Below are positions 1 to 10,275 of a stretch of 64,000 bases of DNA, in pieces. The notes beneath the pieces are model-generated. The model did not search any database, was not told the origin of the DNA, and was given only the letters and a program-made list of their open reading frames with translations. The position numbers and the translations under genes are program-made. Numbering within the stretch: the stretch's first letter is position 1; every line of letters starts with the position of its first letter. The stretch lies in the NCBI GenBank assembly GCA_049724395.1, contig JAUGWO010000115.1, positions 1 to 64,000 of the forward strand. Reading direction: 5' to 3'. The stretch comes from Spongospora subterranea f. sp. subterranea (Eukaryota > Endomyxa: Phytomyxea > Phytomyxea > Plasmodiophorida).

Positions 1-25
1 ATGGTACCTAATCCATAAAAGACCG

Positions 26-328
26 GTGAACCTAAATAATAGCGGTATGATGTACCACAAATGTGACCTTTACATTGATCAGTACAAATTATCAACAAAG
101 GAGTACAGTTCAGCAACGCAAAATGTTAGAAATGATAATTCCAAACAGCAATTTATGATAAAACCATCGCTAGACAAAACGATGAGACACGATAAAAACA
201 TAAATCCGAAAAGGCACCGATCATGCGACGATTCCGACGACCAACCCACTCAACGTGCCAAATATGAAAAACATCAAACGCACTCTAAACAAATCTGCAC
301 AAAAAAGCGAACATTGCTGATAAGATAA
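26..328 (+). CDS. LINE 5' ORF fragment
   Basis: This open frame of 100 codons lies upstream of ORF2 and shares its A-rich composition. It is rich in Lys, Asn, Asp and Gln and shows no zinc knuckle or other recognisable ORF1 motif. It may be the remains of ORF1 or only 5' UTR, and the true 5' end of the element is not visible. The interval 329-446 up to ORF2 has no long frame. Confidence 0.35.
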   Translation: MNLNNSGMMYHKCDLYIDQYKLSTKEYSSATQNVRNDNSKQQFMIKPSLDKTMRHDKNINPKRHRSCDDSDDQPTQRAKYEKHQTHSKQICTKKRTLLIR

Positions 329-446
329 GGACGGCACTGAAACGCAGTATAAAAGACGGCTTACCAACAGCGAGCGCCAATGCAAAGAAGTTGCAGACAA
401 TGAAACAGCGCGAAAAACAGCCTCAAAACAGACACCAACAAGCCAG

Positions 447-3400
447 ATGAGCCACTACGAACTCACCAAATTGATCGGAAATATACTAGAACCAGACAAC
501 AAGGAAGACAATATAGCAGACACATCGGACAAAAACCTGAACGGAACTAAAACACACAAACGGCAGATGAAAATAACTCAATATTTCATGAAAACCAATA
601 CCAAAACCAGAAAAATAAGAACAACCAGGAGCTTAAAAATCGCTCAATGGAACGCCTGCTCCCTAAGCGAACAAAAATCAAAAGAACTGTCTCGATTTGC
701 TAACACCAACCGCGTCGATGTAATATGTATATCAGAACTTCACCATAGACGCCAAGTAGACGATTTCCCAAACCACGAAGCCGATGACCGGTACACCCAA
801 GCTGGAATTTTTTGGAGGGACCATGTAAATGTAGATGTGATGCGCATTCCTGCAATACAAACGTTTGGGAACGACGGAATCATGACACAAATAGTAAAAA
901 TATATAGTGAAATGATATTAATTCACATATATATACCACCGGATATAGATCGAAATACTAGAAAAACATATTGGAAACAAATCGGCAAATTCGTAGAAAT
1001 GCGAGATGAACCGATACTTCTAACAGGTGACCTCAACACCAAAGATAGACGGTTTGGAATCCACCATGACGAAACTCACAAATACCTAGACAGCATATTG
1101 GAAGAATGCAAATTGATGAACAACCCGGAACGCCCAACAAGAGGAAACAACTCATTAGATATCACCATTGCCAATCGACAGATGGCAAAGGAGATCTTAC
1201 AATGGGACGTGCACGCAGAGCTAGGCAGTGACCATTCACCGACAACAATAGATACTACAATTAGAAGAAAATCGACGCAAAGGATTCCCCCTAGCCGTAA
1301 AAGAATACAGCGAATTGACACACGAGCGACAACGAAAGCGTTAGAAGAGGAACTGCAGAATGTTGAAAGCAAGAACATGGGACTAACAGCTTTCATTGAC
1401 CTATTGCAAAATAGCATTAAGCACAAATATGTTAGACAGAATAGATGCAAATTCTGGACCACGAAACTCAAAATTGCGTTAAACTTGCGAAATAAACTCA
1501 AGCGCAAACACCAGGAAGCCATACTGAAATGCAAAAGCCAGCAACTTATTGCACGGCAGCACACCGAAATGCGAAAAGCGGAAATATCATTGAGGAAACA
1601 ATTTCAGAAAGCGAAAAATGCAAGCCTTAGAACGGAAGTTAAACAGGCATGTATGGACGAAACAGGAGCCAAAATATGGAGCCTGGTAAAGAAGATAAGT
1701 CCTCAAACCAACAAACGGAGACGAAAGTACGAAACACAGAAAGTTGATGCAAAAGATGAAGCGGAAAAAATAGCTGACAGTTTTGAGGCAATCTACAGCG
1801 AAGCAGACCTTAACCTCAATGAGCATGAACAGCGTGAACACGATCTACTCATTGAAAAACTATGGAAAGAGAGAATCTCTCAACCACCGGAAAAGATTAC
1901 TTTGAGAGAGCTAGAAAGGGCAGTTGTTAAGGCCAATAGGAAATCAGCAGGAGGAATTGATGGAATACCGAATAGTCTCATCAAAGAATTATGCAAAAAT
2001 GATATGAACAAATACGCGTTGCTGAATTCAATTAATAACGATATTATAGATTTAGGATACTTCCCACAAGATATGAAAATAGCGAAAATCAGACCATTAC
2101 CTAAAGATAAACCAGGTGAATATAGACCGATATCATTATTGCCTAATATAGCCAAACTGGTAGAAGGGATTATTGAACACAGAATAAGACACCAAGCGGA
2201 AAAGCACATACCTGATAACCAATTCGGGTGCAGACCCGCTCATAGTACTACGCATGCATTGTTAAGATTGCTGCATAATGCAGGATTAGCAGCTGCTAAA
2301 GAACAACAATTCGCCCTAATTGTATATGACTTTATGAAAGCCTTTGACAGAGTACAGAGAACACTACTAGTACGAAAGATGAGAAATATGGGAATAGACT
2401 CATACCTAATATTATTGATCGACCAATGGTTGACAAAGCGAATATTCCACGTGTGCCACAGGAAAAATATTACAGAGCCGCATTATCAAGAGAACGGAAT
2501 CCCTCAAGGATCCAGTATTAGCGTCTTATTATGGATTATATATATCTACGATGCACCAATAGAAACGGTCAATAGTAATGTTTATGTAGATGATACCACA
2601 CAATGGGCAACAGATTCAACCAAATGGGAAGTAAAAAATCAACTGAGGGCAGAGAGTTCAAAGCTGCAAAGCTGGTGCACAGCAAACCACATTAAGATAC
2701 AATGGCTGAAAACCCACTTATTATTCAATGAACATGCTCATAGAGACCAAATAACTGTCAACGAGCATAAAATCAAAACAACAGACACAATCAAGTATTT
2801 AGGGGCAACCTTAAGAGCAAATGATGAGAATCACCACGCAACAATCAAAATCGATCTCAAAGAAGTAGCAAAGGACATTAAAACCAGATGCAAATTAATG
2901 AGAGGGCTACGAAAATATGGAATTCCAGTTTCGACCTTTCAAAAAATATGTCGAGGATTCATAGGCGGAAAACTCAATTACTACCTGCCATGGCTTGCAG
3001 CGGAAATACACCAAACCATGAAGACCACTCTGAACCCGATGGAAATTGCATATAGAGACTATATGAGAACATATACAGGATGTTTCCCATCGACACCAAT
3101 CCCATTATTACATGCGATATCACGATTCCCATTATTAAAGGATAGAATAATTACAGAGACAACAATGACAGTACTTTCAGCACAGGCAAATGGCACATTA
3201 TTAGGAAGTGAATATGCTGCCTGGAATGGAGATGGCGATGGATGGACCCCATTAGGGGAGGTATGGGAAGCACTCAAAGAGAGAGTACCTGACACATATG
3301 ATGCAGTTCATACTAGGACTGATATACCAGCACGAATATTGGAGGGATTATATAAGGTCAAATACCATTCCTCAAATAGGGAAAAAGCAATCAAAAAACA

Positions 3401-3977
3401 CAAAAAAGGAAAGCTATTGCCGACAAACCCAGATATCGAACTATGGACAGATGGGAGTTTTAATAAGGATGTTGGCGGAGGAGCGGCAGCTCTGCTAATT
3501 GATTATACAAATAGAGATGAAAAAGGCGAGACCAACGAAGACATAATTACCGTTAAACTAGGAACAGAAGTGACATCATCATATGAATGTGAGATTATTG
3601 CACTGAATAGTGGACTAGATATAGCTGTAGACCAGAACTATGAGGGAAGACATATCCACATAATGACAGATTCCTTATCATGGATGAGTCAACTACAATC
3701 CTTACCGATAAAACCAAGGAGAGTGAACGCTATCGTTGCGGAATGTGCAGATAAATTAGCGAAATTAACAAAAGAAAACATGGTGGATATACACTTTATA
3801 CCAAGTCACGTGGAAAACGACAACAATAATGAAGACGAGATGAAAGTCCCCATAGGACACAGCGATGACATTGATCAACTAGCAAAGCAAGCATCGATGG
3901 ACGGCGATGAAATTCAACATGACCCATTTATATCATCGTTCAAACTGCATCTTAAAAAGAGAGAGAGAAAACCTTAA
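447..3977 (+). CDS. LINE ORF2: AP-like endonuclease, reverse transcriptase, RNase H
   Basis: The 1176-residue product would copy the element RNA by target-primed reverse transcription. The endonuclease occupies roughly residues 65-275: QWNACS near the start, the ISELHHR glutamate, LLTGDLNTKDRRFG, and the terminal SDHSP box. The reverse transcriptase follows at about 500-850, with RPISLLPNIAKLVE, FGCRPAHSTTHAL, a YDFMKAFD motif A, GIPQGSS motif B, YVDDTT as catalytic motif C, and IKYLGATL. RNase H lies at about 990-1150 with its four acidic positions visible (WTDGSF, YECEIIAL, MTDSLS, DIDQLAKQA). Motif C reads YVDD where many LINEs have FADD. The frame stops at 3977 in a run of GA repeats, while the expected C-terminal sequence continues in another frame. 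Confidence 0.93.
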   Translation: MSHYELTKLIGNILEPDNKEDNIADTSDKNLNGTKTHKRQMKITQYFMKTNTKTRKIRTTRSLKIAQWNACSLSEQKSKELSRFANTNRVDVICISELHHRRQVDDFPNHEADDRYTQAGIFWRDHVNVDVMRIPAIQTFGNDGIMTQIVKIYSEMILIHIYIPPDIDRNTRKTYWKQIGKFVEMRDEPILLTGDLNTKDRRFGIHHDETHKYLDSILEECKLMNNPERPTRGNNSLDITIANRQMAKEILQWDVHAELGSDHSPTTIDTTIRRKSTQRIPPSRKRIQRIDTRATTKALEEELQNVESKNMGLTAFIDLLQNSIKHKYVRQNRCKFWTTKLKIALNLRNKLKRKHQEAILKCKSQQLIARQHTEMRKAEISLRKQFQKAKNASLRTEVKQACMDETGAKIWSLVKKISPQTNKRRRKYETQKVDAKDEAEKIADSFEAIYSEADLNLNEHEQREHDLLIEKLWKERISQPPEKITLRELERAVVKANRKSAGGIDGIPNSLIKELCKNDMNKYALLNSINNDIIDLGYFPQDMKIAKIRPLPKDKPGEYRPISLLPNIAKLVEGIIEHRIRHQAEKHIPDNQFGCRPAHSTTHALLRLLHNAGLAAAKEQQFALIVYDFMKAFDRVQRTLLVRKMRNMGIDSYLILLIDQWLTKRIFHVCHRKNITEPHYQENGIPQGSSISVLLWIIYIYDAPIETVNSNVYVDDTTQWATDSTKWEVKNQLRAESSKLQSWCTANHIKIQWLKTHLLFNEHAHRDQITVNEHKIKTTDTIKYLGATLRANDENHHATIKIDLKEVAKDIKTRCKLMRGLRKYGIPVSTFQKICRGFIGGKLNYYLPWLAAEIHQTMKTTLNPMEIAYRDYMRTYTGCFPSTPIPLLHAISRFPLLKDRIITETTMTVLSAQANGTLLGSEYAAWNGDGDGWTPLGEVWEALKERVPDTYDAVHTRTDIPARILEGLYKVKYHSSNREKAIKKHKKGKLLPTNPDIELWTDGSFNKDVGGGAAALLIDYTNRDEKGETNEDIITVKLGTEVTSSYECEIIALNSGLDIAVDQNYEGRHIHIMTDSLSWMSQLQSLPIKPRRVNAIVAECADKLAKLTKENMVDIHFIPSHVENDNNNEDEMKVPIGHSDDIDQLAKQASMDGDEIQHDPFISSFKLHLKKRERKP

Positions 3978-4362
3978 AGATTACATCAAAGAACGAGTTC
4001 AAGCTAGCAGATTCAAAGGATACCCAGAAAGGGATAAATTTAAGATATTAATGACGCTAAACGAAAGGAAGATTGAACCTACAACCCCGCTTCTCAACAG
4101 AGCAAGAACTGGGCACTCTTGTGCAAGAAATCACCTGAAGAACCTGAATATGGATGACAGTAACATATGCAGATGGTGTAATACGGAAATAGAGACGATT
4201 GAACATCAGGTGTTACACTGCAAGGCGTTACAAGGAAAGTTGAGTAAAGTCAGGAAAGAGTACAAAGGTTTGAACACCTCATCATTTGAAAATGCACTGT
4301 GGGAATACCCGCAAGAAATGAACAGGATCCTAAGAAGGGCAGTGAAGAGGTGCTACATCTAG
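3907..4362 (+). CDS. LINE ORF2 C-terminal zinc-knuckle segment (shifted frame)
   Basis: The frame overlaps the end of ORF2 by about 70 bases and continues with a basic segment and then CRWCNTEIETIEHQVLHC. This is a C-x2-C-x8-H-x4-C zinc knuckle typical of the C terminus of RNase H-bearing LINEs. In related elements this is part of ORF2, so the simplest reading is an indel in the GAGAGAGAGA run near 3957-3968, through slippage or a sequencing error. A programmed frameshift cannot be excluded but nothing specifically supports one. Confidence 0.75.
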   Translation: MKFNMTHLYHRSNCILKRERENLKDYIKERVQASRFKGYPERDKFKILMTLNERKIEPTTPLLNRARTGHSCARNHLKNLNMDDSNICRWCNTEIETIEHQVLHCKALQGKLSKVRKEYKGLNTSSFENALWEYPQEMNRILRRAVKRCYI

Positions 4363-4449
4363 AACCACAGGAACCCGAATCCGAATACACGAGCAGAAAA
4401 TGCACTGTGGAATACCCGCAAGAAATGAACAGGATCCTAAGAAGGGCAG
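4288..4449 (+). repeat. 54-55-bp direct duplication at LINE 3' end
   Basis: The sequence at 4288-4342 (the last coding residues, encoding ENALWEYPQEMNRILRRA) recurs at 4396-4449 with a single base missing. Related GAAGAGGTGCTAC phrases recur at about 4346 and 4549. It is a tandem duplication that extended the 3' UTR. Confidence 0.85.
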
Positions 4450-4921
4450 ACGGCGATCGAGACAGTGTAAGAGAGGAGGCAGCCTAGATAAATATTTTCC
4501 GAAGAGGAGTAAAACCTCGATAAAAAATCAGCTACCTAACCGTAGCGAAGAGGTGCTACCTCTCTAAATACAGGCCGAAGAGGAGGACAACCTCTATGCA
4601 AAAACCGAGCTGTCTAGTAAGGATGCGACCTGGTTAGGCCAAAGGGTGTTCCTTAGGGAATTTTTAGTGTCCCGGATACAGAGTTTTCCGGGTACGTTTT
4701 TTAGTTGGGACGGAATATGTAGGACTATTCTAACCCCACACTACCCTTTGCGTCGACCAAAATGCTGAACTACCGGCGAAGGTCTATATTTCGGGTGCGA
4801 GCCTGATACTGGGAGGAGCTTCTGAGACGCGAGTCGAAGAAACGAATCTTGGCCCAATAGCCGTGGGACCGGCCGACCTGCATGAAAAGTGCAAACTCAA
4901 TCACAAAAAAAAAAAAAAAAA

Positions 4922-6371
4922 CTGATGGGGGATCTGCGTATCCAGGTGCTGCATCGACAGCCGGTATGCTTCACATTCTATGCAGTTATCACTTCCAACA
5001 AGAAGTATTTTGTCCTGTGGCGGTCTCGGCTCAATGTCAGACCTCTTTAAAAAGGATGCGATGGCACTTATATATTCGTCATTTTCGACTGAGGAACATT
5101 TCTCTGAATATTACAAGTCGTGCATTGATCGAAATGCTTCATATGCATCTGCCTCCAGTTGCCTGCACAATATATTGAAGTCAAAAACCAAGGTTTGCAG
5201 ATTGTTCACTGGTAAGTTTGATGATATATGTTAAGGATTTGTCGCAAAGCATGACGAATTTGATAATGTACAGGGCGGGCCTTCACTTGCAGTCAAGTTG
5301 CGTCACAACGGGAGAGAGTGTGAATTCCATCATAAAAAAGAGAAGGGCGTTAAAAAAAAGGAGCTGCGTTCGTTTAATCTGTATCAGTTATGGCAGCATT
5401 TGAGCAACCATTTCAACAGAATGGAAGCCCGATCGCTCGACATAATCTGCGACCTTATCCGCAGCAAAAAGAAATGGAGCACGTTCGTCGACAACATGTG
5501 GCAAGAACAATATCGCAAAGCTGTCGATCTTCCGCTGGCGGAATTGGCCGTTGATTGTGATTTTGATTGGCGAGTGCTTTCCTCGGACCAGACTGTATCA
5601 CATTTGGTGGTACTTGAAGATGATCGCCTGGGGGGCATTCCATCCTGCAACTGTGCTTGTTTTATTTCTAGCCTAGTTCCTTGTGCTGGCATCTGCGTTG
5701 TTTTCAGCCGCATCGATGCAAGTCTATTTCATGAGGCAAATCTTCACCGACGCTGGCGTCTGGAATATCATCCACTGTACACGAAAGCTTTAGAGAAGTT
5801 AAACTTGATTCATCCCAAAGGAACTGAGGAACCTTCCCCAGAAACAATGGTTCCGGATATTCGCAATCACATCTTGATATTACCGCATATCAGAGTGTCC
5901 TGTATCCTGCCAAGGCAGACGTTCGATATTCTAAGATTAATAATTTATGGAAATCAATCGAACCATATGCGATTAGCAACGAGCATACATACCGGTTGCT
6001 CACTGTGAATCTGCTGGAATTTCGCAACAGTTTGCATGGCGATGGAAGGGCAGCCTTTCTTCAACCTGAACATGTACCTGCAGTGGCGTCTCTAAGTGTT
6101 CCAGTGCTACCCCCTAGTAAAAGAGGCAGGGGTTCGGATGATATCAACAGGTACTGTATGGGCTTGTATAAGAGACCAGAAAACGCAAACAATGTTGCTG
6201 TATTTAAGTGGTTGATTTTCAACAGATCATCTTTAAGTCGGCGTAAGAATGGCAAATGTTCGGCGTGCGTCAAGGCTGGTGCTGTTCCAGTCGACAATCA
6301 TCGGGCGGGTAGTAGTAAATGCCCATTACGAGCCCCGTGTGCATCTTTAACATCTATTGTTCTGGAATAAA
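4922..6371 (+). mobile_element. MULE-type DNA transposon remnant, 5' truncated
   Basis: The region immediately after the LINE poly(A) reads TDGGSAYPGAA followed by a CSYHFQQ segment, which fits the second catalytic aspartate and C..H region of a MULE transposase. It continues through helical segments (LFKKDAMALIYSSF) and a TTGESVNS motif to a SWIM zinc finger and a C-terminal CSACVKAG...NHR...SKCP cluster. The N-terminal half is missing, apparently displaced by the LINE insertion. A second copy of the same family lies on the other strand at 6706-9092. Frame changes at about 5000, 5300 and 6000 show it is no longer functional. Confidence 0.8.
5298..6370 (+). pseudogene. MULE transposase C-terminal part with SWIM finger
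   Basis: The first frame (5298-6008) holds the SWIM zinc finger IPSCNCACFISSLVPCAGIC, of the C-x-C-xn-C-x-H class but with Cys in place of the usual His. The second frame (5996-6370) holds the CSACVKAG and CPLRAPC cluster. Both match, segment by segment, the protein encoded at 7118-8113 on the minus strand, which establishes that this is one family. Compared with that copy the frame is broken near 5990-6000. Confidence 0.78.
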
Positions 6372-6705
6372 AATGTGGTTGATCAAATCGACAAAATTCT
6401 ACAGAACGCGTAAATTATTTTGAGAGATCCAACACGAAATCAAATGTAAAGAACTGAGAGCCAATCTCATTGGTGGAGGGTTCAATTATGCGTTAGACTT
6501 TAGACTCATAGCTGTAGTTCTCGCCGGGAAAATATTCATCGTTGTTGAGATGGTTGCCAGACTTCCTCCAACCTTCTACCGGTACAGTCACTCACTAATT
6601 ATCACTAATTTGTGACTGTACATAAGGTTTTGGAGTGGAGAGACTGGCAATCTCTCCCCGCGGGGAGAGAAGACACCACCGCACTCCGTGACCCACACTC
6701 TGTCC
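6372..6705. other. No gene seen
   Basis: This stretch between the two MULE copies has no supported coding frame. It contains a short self-complementary motif near 6655 (CTCCCCGCGGGGAG). Part of it may be the terminal sequence of the upstream MULE, but no matching inverted end was found. Confidence 0.4.
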
Positions 6706-6781
6706 GGAAGTGTCTTTTGTCCACGCGTGGACAGTCCACCCAAAAATAAGTGCCCCAGTGGACTAACTTAGTTATATACAC
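6706..6781 (+). repeat. Left terminal inverted repeat of MULE
   Basis: It pairs with 8999-9092. The palindromic core CCACGCGTGG occurs once here and twice in the right end. Confidence 0.85.
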
Positions 6782-7117
6782 AGACCCAACAAAGGTAATA
6801 GGTTCTTCAGCGAAGTCAATACTGTATCAGATTCTGGCCCACTCAGCTACAAAAATACGATGGCAATGGCGTTAAAGTTTTACTAAATGTATCGAACTTG
6901 TCAATTGCATCGTCATACTTTCGTCGCTTTGAAAAACAATTCATACGAGAGCATAATGCACCAACCAAACGAAAGAGCTACACGAAGATCAATGACCTTT
7001 TCAAAACAATCGAACTGATCGCAATGACCATTTTATAGGTTGTTGACTTTGAATCTACTGGCGGTTTCAGAAGCAACAAGAGTGTGCGTTGATAACAGAT
7101 GGATTATAGAAAAAAAT

Positions 7118-8113
7118 TTATTCGACCGTCGGTATCTGAGCGTTTAAAGACGGACACTTGGAACTCCTAGCTCTGTGATTATCGGTCGGCATCAAACCGG
7201 CCTTGATGCACGCTGAACACAACCTCTTGCGAGACGACAACAATGACCTGTTTACATCGTCGCCACCCCCTGTTTTTCTTGGTGGCAGAACTGGGACTTG
7301 CAAAGGCTTGTCTGTGTTGTCCGCTTCAGGTTCTGGCAGGATAAATTCACTGCTCCCTTCCCCATGAAGACTTTGCTTGAACGCCAGCAGATTCAGCGTC
7401 AACAATTTGTAGTAGTGATCATTGCTAATTGCGATTGGCTCGATGGTTTTGAAGAGATTGTTGAGCTTCGTGTACCGAAGATCCCGCTTCGTTGGTACCA
7501 TTATGCACTGGTATGCTGTCATATTGAGGTGATGCTGTGCACTACACGGAATACCAGTTTGATGGAGATCAGGGGATTCGAGAGTGGCAACCGATCTTAG
7601 ATTTAATTTTGCCAGAGCTTTATCAAACAGAGGGTGAGAGCTAATTCTCCAGCGAGGATGCAAATTGGACACATGAAAGAGCTGCCTTCCTGGCAAACGG
7701 CAAAGCGCAGCACATATTCCAGCGCAGGGAATCAAACTCGACGAGAAATCTTGACACGAGCATGTGGGAATCTGTGCAGGCCCATCGAGGGACAGATCGA
7801 TGACGTGACAAAGACTTTGATCAGGTGACGATGACGCATACCATAGATCATTCGTGTCGGGCATCAAACCCACAAATGGAAGTTTTGCAGCTTCTTGGTA
7901 ACTGTCTTGCCACATGTGATCAACGTACTTACTCCATTTTCTTGAGTTTCTGATAAGATCACATAATACATCTAACGAACTCGCCTCCATTCTGTTGAAC
8001 TGATTCAAAAGGTGCTCCCACAGTTGCAACAGGTTGAACCCGCGAAGTTCTTTCTTCTTGACTCCTTTCTCTTTAATAGACGAATTAACACTCTCTCCAC
8101 GCTGGGTTGTCAT
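7118..8113 (-). pseudogene. MULE transposase C-terminal part (SWIM finger)
   Basis: The 331-codon open frame begins with TTQRGESVNSSIKEKG, a conserved segment C-terminal to the MULE catalytic domain. It contains the SWIM finger IPTCSCQDFSSSLIPCAGIC and ends with the CSACIKAG...NHRARSSKCP cluster. In intact family members this would bind DNA or aid dimerisation, C-terminal to the DDE domain. The same order of motifs is seen at 5298-6370. It lacks the catalytic domain, so it cannot act alone. Confidence 0.85.
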
Positions 8114-8331
8114 GTGATTACAGGTAAAAATGCGACCTACAAAAGGTTAGCAAATTTGTTCACTCAAAGTAACTCAAAATTACCAGTGAATGTCCTGCAA
8201 ACTTTTTCCTTGAATTTGACAATCTTATTGATACATTCGACTGCAGCTGAATGCACCGCAAACTTATTCAAGCACATATTAACATGCTTTTCAAAATCTG
8301 CAGCATTTCTCGAATCTAAAAAACACCGCAT

Positions 8332-8823
8332 TCAGCGGCGCCAAGGGTATTGGCGAGGATATATATTTGAAACCTTGCTTAGTGGCAAATTGTATCGCGA
8401 TAGCAGGTGAATCATCTCACGCTCTTCCATTTTCAAGTTGGATAAAAGATTAATTTGATGTAAGCCTCCAACTGGCGTGATCAACGCATTATTGATAATG
8501 TGGTTGTGATCCATGCATCTGTGATTGATGACATAGTCCCCTGCCTTTCGATCGAATGTCAGATTGACATACCAACTGCAAGTGGATTTTAGTCGTTTCT
8601 CTTTCGGTGATCCTTGATCCCTATAGTTGCAATAGATTTTGGCGCGCTGCCAAATTTTGGATCCAGCTCCTTGTATTGGATGGGGATTAAGCACCGAAAA
8701 TGGATGCGAGTTACATGCGACGACGAACCTAGAAATGAAGGAGGCTAAGCAGCGAAACAGGGTGCGAATTACACCCAAACACAAACCCGTTAGCAAGAGC
8801 GAACTCGCGTGCATGTTGAACAA
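8332..8823 (-). pseudogene. MULE transposase N-terminal FAR1-like domain
   Basis: The 163-codon frame includes CNYRDQGSPKEKRLKSTCSW and ends its zinc-binding pattern with HRCMDHNH, the hallmark of the FAR1/WRKY-GCM1 DNA-binding domain of MULEs. Downstream KMEEREMIHLLSRYNLPLSK is the usual short helical linker. The coding strand then runs, after a deletion of the DDE core, into the helical segment (about 8160-8290) and the SWIM part. Confidence 0.75.
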
Positions 8824-8998
8824 TTATATCAGCGATAAGAAATGGCTGTTCACCGCCGACACTTCGGATTCGATTGACATGTGGAGCTCGTTTGTGGAAA
8901 ATAGTTAACAACGCGGGTCGTCTAAATATTGATTTAAAGGAGGGCACTCCATCGAGTCTACTGTACTACTGTGCCGCGCCGCGTGTAACTAATGAAGA

Positions 8999-9092
8999 GT
9001 GTATATGACTAAGTTAGTCCACTGGGGCACTTATTTTTGGGTGGACTGTCCACGCGTGGATAGTCCACGCGTGGACAAAAGACACTTCCGAA
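8999..9092 (-). repeat. Right terminal inverted repeat of MULE
   Basis: It is the reverse complement of 6706-6781, with one extra 15-base unit TAGTCCACGCGTGGA. Confidence 0.85.
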
Positions 9093-9590
9093 TAATAGGA
9101 TATCCTAAAACCCTATTAGTGTTAATAACACTAATATGGAACTAACACTAATAATAGGATATCCTATTCAGTGTGAATAACACTAATAAAATCTGCACTT
9201 AGTGTTATACCGTGGGAACTGTACACATACATCTGATCAGTGGGGGCTGTACAGCTTCCATCGCCAAGCACGTCATCAATTTCAAAATCGTTACCAATAA
9301 TATTGCCGCTGGCGTAGGTCACTTCGTGTAACGCTGACATTTTATCTTGTTGGGAAATGGTTGACGGCGTTAGAGCATCCCCACAGCGCAAGGCGTAAAC
9401 CTCAGTGTCCAATTTTGAAAACAACCATTTTGTTAGGTTGAACACAAACTTTTTTAAAAACCTGCGAGGAAAACATGCGCAGCCCTATCGAAAATCAGCG
9501 ATCATCCCTCAGCGTAAACCCCTGTAACATTAAATAGGAACTAACACTATTCAGGTTATAAGTAACACTAAATACGGTAACCGGTGTAGT
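9093..9590. repeat. AT-rich palindromic repeat cluster
   Basis: The palindrome AATAGGATATCCTATT and the inverted pair TTAGTGTTA / TAACACTAA recur at 9103-9200 and again, partly, at 9527-9580. They flank a 93-codon minus-strand frame (9164-9445) that resembles nothing known. The arrangement suggests a small non-autonomous foldback or MITE-like element lying against the MULE end, but its limits and target duplication are not clear. Confidence 0.5.
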
Positions 9591-10275
9591 GATCCACCAC
9601 AACGATTACATTAATTTGCACAGATAACGGCAAAAAATATCATTCGACGTTTCATATAGTCAAGTGATCGTGTCGAAAAATAAGTATCAACGAGAGCATC
9701 CAGCAGTCTTCATGAGGGTCATATGATCCACTGAATGCGTCTTAACGGTGAAAATGATTCCACCCATATTCCCATTTTGCTGTGGGCCTTCTGAAGATGG
9801 ATACAGAGGATTCTACTGGCGATGGAGTATTGACGGTGCCTATATTGTAGTAGTATTTGTAAGACCTCCAAGACTGACATTTGTTCACGACTCCCCACAA
9901 TGAATCCATACAAAATTGAAACGGATATTCCGAAAATGGTGATTAAGACATTCTCGTCCGGTTCAGGTTATCGCAATTGCGGTCCGTTGTCTTTTTTTGG
10001 ATTTCTTCCAACCATGTCAGGATCGGGTGGTGAACTGGATCAACACCCATTCTTTATTGAAAGCCAGCGTCCTCTATATATGACAAAGATAATGACAACA
10101 AGCGGCAATCGTTATGAAAGACAGGTTTGATCATATTGCGAATGATGAACAAGGTCCAAAGAAAGGTAATCTCAATCAATGATTTCAAGTGAGCGACTAT
10201 TTTGCATGACTCACCTCCCGTAGATTCGTAGATAAAGTGATTGCCGTCCATCCGCTTCCTAGTTAGAGCTGATTT
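9591..10275. other. No gene supported
   Basis: The stretch contains only short frames without recognisable motifs (for example 9900-10130). It probably holds the promoter of the metalloprotease gene downstream. Confidence 0.4.

Larger units (their letters stand above)
1..4921 (+). mobile_element. LINE (non-LTR retrotransposon) with endonuclease, RT and RNase H
   Basis: The coding strand is strikingly A-rich from the first base, and the element ends in an A-tract at about 4904-4920. It carries a short 5' ORF, a long ORF2 with endonuclease, reverse transcriptase and RNase H, and a C-terminal zinc-knuckle segment in a second frame, followed by about 540 bases of 3' UTR. That layout fits the RNase H-bearing LINE groups (I, Tad or Ingi-like); the exact clade is not resolved. 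The 5' end may lie outside the window. The poly(A) end abuts a MULE transposase remnant that begins inside its catalytic domain, so the LINE probably inserted into the MULE. ORF2 is open over 1176 codons, so the copy looks recent, with one apparent frame disruption near 3960. Confidence 0.9.
6706..9092 (-). mobile_element. MULE deletion derivative with long terminal inverted repeats
   Basis: The ends are inverted repeats of about 76-94 bp, 6706-6781 and 8999-9092. They share CGGAAGTGTCTTTTGTCC and the phrases GTGGACAGTCCACCC, GTGCCCCAGTGGACTAAC and TATATACAC. The right end carries an extra tandem TAGTCCACGCGTGGA unit. Inside, on the minus strand, lie a FAR1-type DNA-binding N terminus (8332-8823) and the SWIM-bearing C terminus (7118-8113), but the central DDE catalytic region is absent. 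It is therefore a non-autonomous derivative. No convincing 9-bp target duplication could be read beside the ends. Confidence 0.82.

Noticed and set aside
1076-2209. Minus-strand frames opposite LINE ORF2.
   Set aside because: They are shadows of the A-rich ORF2 and have no motif of their own.
6645-6670. CTCCCCGCGGGGAG as a rho-independent terminator.
   Set aside because: The window is eukaryotic, and the motif lies in element debris without a T-run.
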